NCBI GenBank assembly: GCA_022432975.1
Contig: CM039502.1
Coordinates: forward strand, 70,710,848-70,774,847
Direction of reading: 5' to 3'
Source of the DNA: Begonia masoniana
Lineage: Eukaryota > Streptophyta > Magnoliopsida > Cucurbitales > Begoniaceae
Length of the DNA stretch: 64,000 nt
Within the stretch, counting starts at the first letter, position 1; each line of letters begins with the position of its first letter. The translations under genes were made by a program, and so were the position numbers. Below the pieces are notes generated by a model. That model worked only from the letters and a program-made list of their open reading frames with translations. It searched no databases and was not told the DNA's origin. Positions 44,642-55,560 of this stretch are shown piece by piece.

Positions 44642-46546
44642 TGTAGCAACCGGTATTGTCCACCTTATTTAATTAATAACGTCATTTTGTAACTTTTATC
44701 TTTATGGAATTTAGTGAATTTGATGGTTGGTTAAATAGGTTAAAGTTGGTTAGCCAATGACATTTGAGTAATTGTGAAGCAGTGTTATAAATGAAAGGTT
44801 TAATGAAAGTTTAGCCGCCACTGTTTCTCATTTTCCTTTCTCGGCATTCAGCTCAGCTAAGCAGAGTTTCTCTCGGTGATTTTCTCTCCCATTTTCCCCA
44901 AGCTAGGTGAGTTCTACTTCGATTTCTTGCTACATTGTAACTATCGATGTTAGAGGGGATTTTAAATGTGAGTTTTGAGAATGCTGTAAGTGAGAGTTAG
45001 TTTGGGTTTGGGGCAAATCGGGAATGCACAATGAACAGAGCTCCCAAATTAGTTTCCTTAGATTTCTGGATGGTTAGAATGAAGTTTAGTGAAGATTTAA
45101 TTAATGCTCGATTTATGGTTTTAGGTTTGAGCAAACTCCCGAGGTAGATTTCAACTAAGTTTTTCAGGAGACCAGGTAAGTAGAGTATGTGTGTGCCTTC
45201 GGGTCTACATCACAAAACAGTAGGTTTATGCTTGTTTGAATGTTTTCTGTATGTCATGTATCATGTTTTTGGAAAGAACACGAAAATGAATTTACATGTA
45301 AGGACATGGTAAGACATGAACAGATTGTAATAAATCAGCTGTTAAGGGAACTAATCAGCCCCTTAATCGATGAAGAGGATGTATGACTTTGGGAAATTGA
45401 TCTGCTTCCCAATGGAATATAGGATCAGATCAGCTGTTAAGGAAACTAATCTACCCCTTAATCGATGAAGAGGATGTATGACTTTGGAAAAATTGATTCA
45501 ACTCCCAATGGAATCGAGGGATCAGATTAGAGAAAGAATGTGAATGCAACTGAGATGTGAAAGTAGAAACTGCATAACTAGGATTTATGTTTCAGCTTAT
45601 CATTTCATTATTGCTCTACTTATTTAGCATTAGGCTAATAGATGAGTTTTGTGATGTAGGTGCTGATGTAACTACTGGAGAATTCTCTGAATTTACTGAA
45701 GACTAGGAGCAGTTGATGGAGCAGACCTATGCCTCGACTTGGCAATCTGATGGGGCAGTTTAACTAATGTCAGTAGGTGTGAAAGTCTAGTTGACAATGG
45801 TTCAGTTTTAGTATGCTGAGAATGTTAACGACAGTAGGGGTTTAATGTTTTTAATAATTTTGGAGCTTTTCTGATTATGAAAACACTATTTGGTTTTAGT
45901 TGTAGATTGTTATTCTGGATTTATAAAGTTGTGGATTTATGTTGTTTTGAATAACTGCTGTTAAAAATTTACCAGCTCTTTTAGTAGGCAGAGTTATCCG
46001 TTTGTTTAGAGTGTTACTGTTTACCGGTGGATGTTGTCTATCGGTGGATGTAGTCTATTGGTGGATGATATGTAGAATGTTACTGTTCACCGGTGGATGT
46101 TGTCTATCGGTGGATGTAGTCTATTGGTAGATGTGAGTAATAGATTTTGTCGTTTAGTGATCGGAAGACGTGAGTAATAGCTTTTGTCGTTTAGTGATCG
46201 GTAGACGTGAGTAATAGCTTTTGTCGTTTTGTGATCGGTGGATGTAAGTAATAGATTTTGTCGTTTTGTGATCGGTGGATGCTTTTTTGTTTCTGTTTCT
46301 ATCGCTGGAACTATTCAGCGGTAGAGGTGTTCTGTTTTCTTTTGTTTTCTTTCAACCGATTGACTTTATTATTTTAATTAAATTAATAAATGTTGTTTTA
46401 TACAAATGAATTTCCGCTGCAAGTTTTAACGTTTTTAAGGGTCAAACTTTGGCCGTTGAGTGAAATTTTGAAATTTTCTCAGAATGTCATAGTATGGTTT
46501 AGTATTATGAGTAGCGAACCGGGTTTATATAATTTGGGGCGTTACA
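44642..46546 (+). repeat. 3' LTR of Gypsy-2
   Basis: It starts TGTAGCAACCGG after the polypurine tract ttttaagaagggtagat and ends GGGGCGTTACA. A TATAAAT lies at about 44787. Donor-like ACCAG|GTAAGTAGAG is at 45176, followed by gccttcgggtctacatcaca. Acceptor-like gtgatgtag|gt has AG at 45658-45659. Inside are two ~118-bp repeats (about 45330-45540) and, near the 3' end (46021-46275), several ~37-46-bp units around atcggtggatgt / ttgtcgttt.gtgatcgg. It shares this layout with the Gypsy-3 LTR. Confidence 0.88.
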
Positions 46547-47557
46547 TTCTATGTTTTGTTTGTGCTTTTCTTTATGTTTATGCTCAAATCCATGTTCATG
46601 CATCATGTTTTATGAACCGGCACAAAAAATGAATTTCCGCATATGTTTTCAAGAAAAGAAACACCTAATGAAAAGATATGAAATGCATGTAATCCCGGTC
46701 ACGTCGGGGTGGGGTTCAGACATGGCTGTCCTGAGAGGAGGAGCATGTTTTTCCCCTGCAGATGGAAATGGCTATCTAACCGCGAGATGTGCCCTCTCTA
46801 TCTGGTGAGTCAACCCCCGGTGACACCTCCCGCTATGTAAATAAAGAATGAAAAAGAAATGCATGTTTTTACAAACCTCGCACGCATAGCATGCATTTAC
46901 ATTTACGTAGATTTACTGAGCCTTTAGCTCATAGGTTATTTCTATGGTGTAGTTGACTTCGATACAGGTGAGGACGACGTTCCTCCACCTGATGTATAAT
47001 CAGGTTGATGGAGAATGGCCCGTGGTAGTGCGCTGGGCAGTCGATGCGTATTTTGACCCGTGGGGACATCACGTAGGTATTTTGGGATTTTGATAGTTAG
47101 AAACGTCGATAAATGTATAAGGATGTTTAGATGGGCTGACGGGTGAATAGATGGGAGAATTGTAGTTGAACCATTTTAGGATGCTTGGTTTCTAGATAAT
47201 AGACGTATCAATGTTTTGATGTTTTGGGAAAGCTCGTTTTATGAACTATTTACTGGAACTGCTTGTTATTTTCAAGCTTTATAGGGATTTGTTTAGTTTT
47301 CAAATGGATCCATGCAGTTCGTTTTCGTGATAACTTACTTTATTTTAAATACGTCTCGAGTCAATTTTTGAGCGAGATTATGAAGGATGTACGAGTGTCG
47401 AGTGACTTTATGATGAAATGCATTGTTGTGATGTATGTAATGTTTAGAGGTATATTGTTGACGAAAAATTGTGAAGAAAGAGTTGTGTATGTGTAGTGTG
47501 CAGGGGATTGAAGGGAAAAGGGAGGATCAAAGGAGGCAGCTCTCTAGATAAAAATCC

Positions 47558-47770
47558 AGAGAGCTTGCCGATCGATCGACAGGGAGGGCGATCGATCGGC
47601 CCTCTTTGGCTACGCTCTGAAAGAAATTCCAGAGCGTTTGCCAATCGATCACCTGGTGAGGGCGATTGATCAGTTAAATGTGATCGCCAAGGGGCTATCG
47701 ATCAGGCGATCGATCACCTGGCGTATAAACGCCACAGCTGATTGATCGGCTGAAATGGCCGATCGATTGG
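47558..47770. repeat. Cluster of GATCGATC-type palindromes in LTR-D
   Basis: Within 210 bp there are about ten ATCGATC/ATTGATC motifs, several as cgatcgatc, separated by about 20-35 bp and often next to cacctgg or gccaagg words. No exact unit repeats, so this is not a simple satellite. The function is unknown. Confidence 0.6.
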
Positions 47771-47990
47771 CCATGCAATTTTGGGCACAGTTGCCCTTTT
47801 TGCCCTCGGATTGCTTGTTTTGTGATTTTCCTAAGTGTTATATGTTTCTTCAAATAGTTTTCAAATGATTTTCAATGACTTAGACTTTGATTTAAAGTGT
47901 AAGAAGATAAAAATATAATTGCGGTCAATAAAATGAAAAAAAATTTATACAGGAATTTCGAGGTATAGTATTAAGGGATGTTACAAGATG

Positions 47991-48290
47991 TTTGTCCATT
48001 TTCAGTGTATCTACCATAATATTCTCTATCTCTATCAATCCTCACGATCTTAATTTGCTTATTTCTCTATTTTTGCCTTGAAAACCTTAAAGGCATCTAA
48101 TGCTTCATATTTGTTCTGAATCAAGTAGAGATACATGTATATAGAGTAATCATCAATGAAAGAGATGAAGTATTTCAGACCATTTGAGTTCATAACCAGA
48201 CTGTAAATATCTGAATTTATGATCTTTAATATTTTTGAACTTCTCTTTGCACCTTGCTTAGACTGGTTTACTTTCCCTTAATACAGTTCA
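47991..48290 (-). pseudogene. Copia integrase N-terminal part
   Basis: The minus-strand frame shows the GAG-pre-integrase/integrase start: KEKFKNIKDHKF.YLQSGYELKW, SLLDSEQI-like and RENIM..YTENGQTS near the LTR-D junction. It matches the plant copia pattern ending in NGQ.SG..ARFLQEH that resumes beyond LTR-D. Stops are frequent. Confidence 0.7.
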
Positions 48291-48300
48291 AACAATTGTC

Positions 48301-49580
48301 GAAATCAATAAAATATGAAGTACTAAATACTTTATAATCTACTAATCTCGGATGGAGTCGATAATTAACTTACTAAAATTAAAAAAAAAATCCCTCCCCA
48401 AACAATGCTTGCTTTTTTCATTGCACACGGCTTTACCTATGTATAGGTCTAAAACTCAGTTCCTTCCCTAGGCGAGACTCTAAAAGTTGAATATTCAGTT
48501 GATCAACTCTTACTCTTACTGAATTAACATTTCATAATAAAAATAAATGATTTTTTTTTTTTTGTTTTAATTCTATGAATGGAGGTGTTGTCATTCTCTA
48601 GTGACACAACATAGAGGAATCTTCATTTATAACACATCGTTTCAAACCAGTATAAACATGCATGGCATCATGACTGGTATCGTTTTGTAAATCAATAGAG
48701 AAAAAACCATCACACATTGTACCATTTCATAAGATCATATTTATAAAATATACTGAAGTTTGTATATGAAAATTTAAAGAAAAATCTAAAAGTACAAGTC
48801 TCGAAATTGAAGTTAAGTTCCTAGAAAAACTAGGAACATAAAAGTCTTTTTCAAAACCAAAACAAAGCCACTGCTACGAATAAAACTACATGTTCCAACA
48901 GCTTCCACATATGAACGCATCTTACTTCCAAACAAGTGTCGAAATCAATAAAATATGAAGTACTAAATACTTTATGATCTACTAATCTCGGATGGAGTCG
49001 ATAATTAACTTATTAAAATTAAAAAAAAATCTCTCCCAAAACAATGCTTGCTTTTTTCATTGCACACGGCTTTACCTATGTATAGGTCCAAAACTCAGTT
49101 CCTTCCCCAGGCGAGACTCTGAAAGTTGAATATTCAGTTGATCAACTCTTACTCTTACTGAATTAACATTTCATAATAAAAATGAATGAATTTTTTTTGT
49201 TTTAATTCTATGAATGGAGGTGTTGTCATTCTCTAGTGACACAACATAGAGGAATCTTCATTTATAACACATCGTTTCAAACCAGTATGAACATGCATGG
49301 CATCATGAGTGGTATCATTTTGTAAATCAATAGAGAAAAGACCATCACACATTGTACCATTTCTAATAAGATCATATTTATAAAATATACTAAAGTTTGT
49401 ATATGAAAATTTAAAAAAAAATCTAAAAGTACAAGTCTCGAAATTGAAATTAAGTTCCTAGAAAAACTAGGAACATAAAAGGTCTTTTTCAAAACCAAAA
49501 CAAAGCCACTGCTACGAATAAAACTAAATGTTCCAACAGCTTCCACATATGAACTCATCTTACTTCCTGTATATATCCAT
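48301..49580. repeat. 640-bp direct duplication within the copia element
   Basis: The segment starting gaaatcaataaaatatgaag at 48301 recurs at 48941, a 640-bp period, with about 95% or higher identity by eye. Both copies carry the same minus-strand protease/GAG-pre-integrase sequence (KTFYVPSFSRNLIS type). It is a tandem duplication after insertion. Confidence 0.9.
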
Positions 49581-50556
49581 TGTTCACTTCCCACTAGTTT
49601 CCGAAGGTTCGCATACCTTGCGAGGTATTAAAAATATGGATTGTAGAACCATAATCAATCAACCATGTGTTATAAATAGCATCAATCATATTAGATTCAG
49701 AACAAACAAATGAGATTAATGTACTATTCTATTCAAGCCATAACTTAAATTTGGTGAAATCTTTCTTAATATGTCCCTTCTTGTCACAGAAGTAACACTT
49801 AGGGTCCTTCTTGATTTCACCACTTTGGATCGTTATTTTACCATTCCTTTTATCTTTCTTTTTGGCTTGATTACTTTTCTTTCCATGAGACATCATGAAT
49901 GTATTATCACTCATCTACATCGTCAACCTCTCTTCCTCTTGAACAAACATGGCCAATAACTCATTTATCGATCATTTATTTTATATGTGTTATAAGATAT
50001 TTTAAAAGGACCGTATAGTTGTGGAAGAGTGTTCAGAATATAATACACCATGAAAGAATCAGACATATCAACGTCAAGTGTCTTAAGTTGAGCCGCAATG
50101 TTTTTCATCTGCATGATGTTCTCATTCACACCTGCTACTGAAGTAAGCCTTAATGATGAAATTTCATAATGAAGGTATTTGACAAGTGTTTTATTTGAAG
50201 TCTCATATTGTTCATCAATAGCCTTCAGTAATGCCACGACATCAATATGATAGTTGACATGACCACGAATACCAGCAGTGATCTTGGTCCACACTAAGGT
50301 TATTTGAACATTCTCAACATTCATAAAGAGAAAATTCATTAGGAGTGTTGGTTGGTGTACTAATTGGTTTGTCTTTCCATATAGCATAATCGATATCCAT
50401 ACACTCCAAGTGAAGAAAAATAATCTCATTCCACACTTTAGAATTATCACCCCATAATTCAAGAATATTGCATTTGATATCATAATAACGCAGAGAATGT
50501 GTAGCTGCAAAATTAAATAACATGTGCTTAAAATTGAGACTTAAACTATAAATCAC
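49277..50556 (-). pseudogene. Copia gag and protease-region remnant
   Basis: Minus-strand translation in adjacent frames gives the plant copia Gag (UBN2-type): WNEIIFLHLECMDIDYAIWK, TLVKYLHYEISSLRLTSVAG, ENIMQMKNIAAQLKTLDVDM, YILNTLPQLYGPFKISYNT. A zinc knuckle follows, CYFCDKKGHIKKDFTKF (last cysteine replaced by phenylalanine, about 49750-49800). Next comes a protease-region segment with VEAVGTFSFI and KTFYVPSFSRNLISISRLV (49594-49277). Gag would assemble the particle. Stops and frameshifts between segments mark it as dead. The region continues into the 640-bp duplication. Confidence 0.83.
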
Positions 50557-51092
50557 GATAAAAATATTATTAATCTTGTGACATAAAACTTGTTTGTGAG
50601 CTAAATGTTTAACTCAAAAAGATTCATAAAACTTTATGATAAAACTATCAAATTATTTTATCTCTCTTAATACGTTAGGGTAAATTAAGAAATATAATTT
50701 GATATTTTATCTTAATCAATTATACAAATATAATAGAAATTCATTGTGGATAAAATCTATTACATTTATATAATTTATTACAACAAATGTCATAATGCAA
50801 TTTTAAGCACTTACTATATAATTTTACATAATCAAAGATGTTGTGACTATTCTTTAGTTAAATAAAATTATACTAATAATTAGATATTAATCATCAGACA
50901 TTTAAATTATCACAAACTTTAATTTCATGTCATTATTTATATTATGTTGCAAACATTAAAAATTAATATATGCATGCAAAACAAAATAAATAATTTTAAA
51001 CTAAATAAACATGAAATTAAGTTTTAACTTAATAGATTCATATTTATTCTGTACACATAATATATTGAACTATGCATACATAATAAATTATA
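50557..51092. other. Copia 5' untranslated region, AT-rich
   Basis: AT-rich sequence between copia gag and the Pack-MULE. I see nothing coding or repetitive beyond short A/T words. Confidence 0.55.
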
Positions 51093-51264
51093 GGGAAAAG
51101 TTCAATTTAGTACCAACGTATGGGGTCAGTGGTCATTTGGTCCCTAATGTTTATTTTTAACCCAATCAAATCCTATCGTATAAAATGTTTACAATTCAAA
51201 CCCTCCCGTCAAATTTTCAGTTAAATTTGACAGATTCTTTTCAAAATTCCTAAATTACCCTCTG

Positions 51265-51318
<54 letters not shown>

Positions 51319-51779
51319 CCCTAATTCGAAAATAAGTCTCATCAAACCCAACACCCAAAAGAAAGCTACGCCCCCCTCTAAATCGAAGGTTTGTTCCCAT
51401 AAACAATTCTTTGTCGTGAATCTCTTCTCGTTCTTCTTTGTCGCCACTTCGAATAGCCCTGATAGATTCAGCCCTGAAGACATCAAAATTATGTCTAATG
51501 CGTTCATCACTGGAACGTTGTTTTCCAGTTTACAATTCAGAAACGATTCGGTGAGAGAATTTTCTTTTTCGTAGTGTTTATGAAGCTTCGATTGGATGGA
51601 TTTTTTGAACCAAGAGTTTCGCATGAGAGCTTCTATGCTCATCCTGAATTTTGGATTCGGATCGAGGAGCTGAAATATTAGGTGCTTTGCCGGCTTTGAG
51701 ATCCAGTCCGGAAATTGTTTATGGGAACAAACCTTCGATTTAGTCATTTCAATTCTTATCAAATCGATTTTCACAACTC

Positions 51780-51829
<50 letters not shown>
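51265..51829. repeat. (CT)n and (GA)n microsatellites in the Pack-MULE arms
   Basis: About 50 bp of pure CT (51265-51316) faces about 46 bp of GA (51784-51829) in the opposite arm, so both descend from one inverted-repeat sequence. They give rise to a run of Arg-Glu codons on the minus strand that is not a real protein end. Confidence 0.9.
51409..51712 (-). pseudogene. Captured CIPK (CBL-interacting protein kinase) fragment
   Basis: On the minus strand one open frame (51774-51250) contains about 100 residues of a CIPK. It has the end of the kinase domain (FPDWISKPAKHLIFQLLDPN, PKFRMSIEALMRNSWFKKSI) and the regulatory NAF/FISL motif (VMNALDIILMSSGLNLSGLF) followed by EKRFTTK. The NAF motif binds calcineurin B-like calcium sensors in intact kinases. 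The fragment starts and ends exactly at the element's inverted arms. N-terminal kinase motifs and the phosphatase-interaction domain are absent, so no kinase activity is possible. NAF reads NAL here. Confidence 0.88.
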
Positions 51830-51834
<5 letters not shown>

Positions 51835-52082
51835 GGTAATTTAGGAATTTTGAAAAGAATCTCTCAAATTTAACTGAAAAATTGACGGGAGGGTTTAAAT
51901 TGCAAACATTTTATACGATAGAGTTTGATTGGGTTAAAAATAAACGTTAAGGACCAAATCACCACTGACCCCATATGTTGGGTACTAAATTGAACTTTTC
52001 CTTAAATTATAATCTATGTGTCACATTTAATATGCAAATATAATATACATTTAATATGTACAAATAAACACACAAATTGCTT

Positions 52083-52415
52083 TGGCTGAATAGCTTAGGG
52101 GTATATTCATAAACATAGAGGGCTCAGTCTCAAATCACTCAAGGTGCACTTTAACTAATTTATTTTAATATTAAATTATTTTACAGTATTAATATTAGTT
52201 AAATGTAAAAACTCAAGTAAGGAAGAATTCTGCCCAATTGGCCACCTACTCTCTTCTCCAACGCGGGTTCGATTCCCTCTAAGCATCATTCTCTAATTTA
52301 ATTTTATACTGAATATATACATGGCATTAATAACTATTGAATCACGGAATATTTTTGTCCAAGTGGTAACCCACTCGTTATTCGTCGTATGAAGAGCAAG
52401 TTCGAGTCCCAACAT
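52083..52415 (+). repeat. Cluster of tRNA-like (SINE-type) polymerase III promoter modules
   Basis: Three spaced modules resemble tRNA-derived SINE heads. 52231-52276 has tgcccaattggcc then gggttcgattccc, a good B box. 52356-52410 has gtccaagtggtaacc then agttcgagtccc. A weaker one at 52083-52140 has ggctgaatagcttaggg then ctcagtctcaaatc. Spacing between modules is about 130 bp, with AT-rich tails between. None folds as a full tRNA by eye. I infer decayed SINEs. Confidence 0.45.
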
Positions 52416-53859
52416 AGGTTTGAAATTGATAATTTCTTAAATATCCAAAACAACATGTAGTTTCAAAATACCTAAATGAAACTACATGTAGGCTGAGTCG
52501 TCTTTATCCTCTAGCCGGGTCTTGTCGACCCGCTTTGACTCGCGCAAATATCCAAATGAAACCAAACAGTTTCTTGCCTAGAAAAGGACTAAACGGAAGA
52601 TTGCTGTAACACCCGACATTTTTGCCTATGTAATAATTCCCCAAATATGTAAGCGGAATTTCTCCGATATTAATGCAATGATTGTTTTTAATAAAATTGT
52701 CGATGTGTTTAATCGAACGAGGGTGATTCGTGAGACCGAATCGATTAACTAAATAATGTTTTAGTTAAAAACTAATGGAAGGGCAAATTAGGAAGAAATT
52801 AAGGTTGGTGGGAGAAATCAAATGGATGATTGACACTTGGCAAACTTGTGGAAGAAGACAAGCCATGTATCCCATTTCCTTCTCTTCCTCCTATGTGAGA
52901 CATTTCCCTCTCTGCTCTCTCTCATTTTCCTCTCTGCTTCTCTCTTTCGGTTAGGGAAAACCAACGCAAGGAGTTTCTTCCTTCTCTGATTTTCCTCCTG
53001 CTTTTCGGTCTAAGGTAATCATCTTAGATAGAAAACGATTTTTAGTTTATTTATTTGCTAGTTTCGTGATGTTTAGGGTTAATGTCCGTTTATGCATGCT
53101 ACAGGTTCGTGAACCACAGTGCTCGTGCGTTCAAGTTTGCTGCATTTCGGACCACAGGTAAGTTCATACGTATAGGTTTGGCCCTTAAGGCCCTACAATA
53201 CGGAGGTACTAGGTTTATGTTGTCGAGATTTCTGTTGGGTAGTTAAACCATAGGTTATGTTTTAGGTTAAGTGTATTCTGTTTTATATTCTGCTTATTCT
53301 GCTTATTATTCTGTTGCCTGTCTATGAATGTTCATGCATACACGTTTTCTCTGAAAGTCATGAAAATGTTTTCTGTACACTGTTTGAAGTTAAGTAAGAT
53401 AAAACCTGTAATGAAATGTATGGTTAAGTGTGGATGAGGACTGGCATCCTGTCATGTACTCCTGTTATGTCCTGTTGTGGCATGTACTCCTGTTGCGCCA
53501 GCTCTTCTTCCCACTTATACCTTCCTGTCCAGTGTAATGTAAGGTAATGTAATGTTCACGTATTTGAAAAAGATTCATGCATAAGACGTTCATCACTCTG
53601 CATTGTATGTTCTTGCTGAGCTCTAGGCTCATAGTTGAACTCCCTGTTGTAGGTACGGATCCTCCAGATGAGGAGCTTGAACCTCAAACTGATGAGTTGA
53701 TGTAGTTGGCGGGGGGAGCTCACGGGATGGTTGCTGCAGTCAGACAAATGTCATTCCTGTGAGAATGTGTTTTATGTAAAGTTATGTCAAGTTTTGTACA
53801 AGTTGTTTTGGGGTTTTAAAACGTTTGAAGTGTATGTCAAGTTCTGTAAAACTTTTGTG

Positions 53860-54905
53860 ATCTTCAAAACGAGGTATAAAATCTGTGTTGATGTTTTTTT
53901 TAAAAACTCCTGTTTGACAGTTGAATGTATATTTTGAAATATTCTGGAACTGCCTTGAGTTTTCTCTGTTAGTGTGTGCATGGATTGTCTCGAGTTTTAG
54001 AGCTATCCATGCAGTTTGTTTTCTCGAATCTCTGTCATGTTGTCTGTCATGTTGTCAAGTATGTTTTTTTTAACTTATGTTTTGAATCGGGTTTTAGTAA
54101 ATTTTGCCTTAGTCATCCGCCCAGTTATATGCCTTAGTCATCCGCCCAGTTATATGCCTTAGTCATCCGCCCAGTTATATGCCTTAGTCATCCGCCCCAG
54201 TCAAAGTCAATTCAGTCATCCGCCCAGTTATATGCCTTAGTCATCCGCCCAGTTATATGCCTTAGTCATCCGCCCAGTTATATGCCTTAGTCATCCGCCC
54301 CAGTCAAAGTCAATTCAGTCATCCGCCCAGTTATATGCCTTAGTCATCCGCCCCAGTCAAAGTCAATTCAGTCATCCGCCCAGTTATATGCCTTAGTCAT
54401 CCGCCCAGTTATATGCCTTAGTCATCCGCCCCAGTCAAAGTCAATTCAGTCATCCGCCCAGTTATATGCCTTAGTCATCCGCCCCAGTCAAAGTCAATTC
54501 AGTCATCCGCCCAGTTATATGCCTTAGTCATCCGCCCCAGTCAAAGTCAATTCAGTCATCCGCCCAGTTATATGCCTTAGTCATCCGCCCCAGTCAAAGT
54601 CAATTTCTGGTAAACACTTTTGTGATCTTCAAACGAGGTATAAAATCTGTGTTGATGTTTTTTTAAAAACTCCTGTTTGACAGTTGAATGTCTATTTTGA
54701 ATATTTCTGGAACTGCCTTGAGTTTTCTCTGTTAGCTGTGTGCATGGAGTGTCTCGAGCTTTTAGAGACTATCCATGCAGTTTGTTTTTCTCGGAATCTC
54801 TGTCATGTTGTCTGTCATGTTGTCCAGTATGTTTTTTTTTAACTTATGTTTTGAATCGGGTTTTTAGTACAATTTGTTTAGTAAAATTTGAAGTTTCATG
54901 CCTTC
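53860..54905. repeat. LTR-E: ~230-bp segment duplicated on both sides of a 25/53-bp array
   Basis: The segment beginning ttttgtgatcttcaaa.cgagg recurs about 750 bp later (about 53861 and 54619), with several 1-bp length differences. Between them (54099-54605) units of 25 bp (cttagtcatccgcccagtta..) alternate with 53-bp versions containing ccccagtcaaagtcaattca. A short re-start of the array follows at 54950-55100. Confidence 0.88.
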
Positions 54906-55099
54906 TGTTCTTATGTTTTCCTGTATATTATCGTCCTCCTGCTTAAATCAGTCAATTCTGTCATCCGCCCCAGTCAAAGTCAATTCAGTCATCCGCCCAG
55001 TTATATGCCTTAGTCATCCGCTCAGTTATATGCCTTAGTCATCCACCCCATTCAATTCTGTCATCCGCCCCAGTCAAAGTCAATTCAGTCATCCGCCCA

Positions 55100-55560
55100 G
55101 TGTATTTATGTCTTCTGGCTGATGTCAGCATAAGTCTTCCGCCCAATTTAAAACTCCGTCTTCCGGCTGACGTCACCCAAGTCTTCCGCCAGTATAAATA
55201 TGTCTTCCGGCTGGCGTCATCTCCTCATCCAATCTCAGTTACTGTCTGTGTCTTCCGCCTGACGTCACCCATCTTCCGACTGATGTCACCACCTCTTCTG
55301 TCCAGTTTTACTCAGCCTCTTCCTCTGAATACTGTTCATCTTTTGTCGTATCCGAATCAACCGATAGCTCTAGTCTCCCGGTTGACGTCATCTTCGCTTC
55401 TGTCTTTGCATTTACATCTTCCGGCTGACGTCATTCAAGCCTTCTGCCCAGTTTTATCTAGTCTCTTCCGCTGAACCCTGTTCACTTCTGTCTTATTTGA
55501 ATTCACCGCTGCCCCTTTTAAACTAAGTCTTCCGCCAGCTTATTTATTTCTGCTTCCTGC
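55100..55560 (+). promoter_or_regulatory. Series of TGACGTCA (bZIP/CRE-type) sites in LTR-E
   Basis: Perfect TGACGTCA palindromes stand at 55168, 55260, 55383 and 55426, usually within cttccggctgacgtca. Near matches (ctgatgtca, ctggcgtca, ctgatgtcacc) occur at about 55120, 55213 and 55281. TGACGTCA is a known binding site of plant TGA/bZIP factors. Use as an enhancer is inferred. Confidence 0.5.

Larger units (their letters stand above)
42396..46546 (+). mobile_element. Gypsy-2: 5'-truncated Tekay-type gypsy (partial RT to 3' LTR)
   Basis: The sequence enters abruptly inside the reverse transcriptase (KVHFLGHVI.., 42399) and continues through RNase H, integrase, chromodomain-like tail, polypurine tract and a full 3' LTR (44642-46546). 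The 5' LTR, gag, protease and RT core are missing. It closely resembles Gypsy-3 throughout. It is embedded in LTR-D without a visible target duplication, so an insertion followed by a deletion that also removed part of LTR-D is the simplest explanation. Confidence 0.87.
40929..47985 (+). mobile_element. LTR-D: solo LTR interrupted by a truncated gypsy element
   Basis: It starts TGTAACACCGAG, ends AAGGGATGTTACA, and is flanked by AGATG (40924-40928, 47986-47990). It splits the copia integrase frame exactly between YTENGQTSG and LFARFLQEH. The outer LTR comprises 40929-about 42395 and 46547-47985 (about 2.9 kb). The right part holds an acceptor-like tatggtgtag (46943-46952) but no donor survives. 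A cluster of GATCGATC-like palindromes lies at 47558-47770. Open frames at 41217-41486 and 47263-47644 have no recognisable similarity. Confidence 0.88.
51093..52002. mobile_element. Pack-MULE: long-TIR Mutator-like element with a captured CIPK fragment
   Basis: The ends (left GGGAAAAGTTCAATTTAGTA, right its inverse with one terminal mismatch) start inverted repeats of roughly 290-315 bp. These include inverted (CT)n/(GA)n tracts and an inner arm aatcgaaggtttgttcccat (51381-51400 and its complement near 51722-51741). A perfect 9-bp target duplication TAAATTATA flanks it (51084-51092, 52003-52011), as expected for Mutator elements. There is no transposase. The ~304 bp between the arms is a CIPK gene fragment. 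It sits in the 5' leader of the copia element. Confidence 0.9.

Noticed and set aside
55100..55474. 124-codon plus-strand frame in LTR-E
   Set aside because: It is a translation of the cttccgg/tgacgtca repeat units. Leu/Pro/Ser-rich, with no family.
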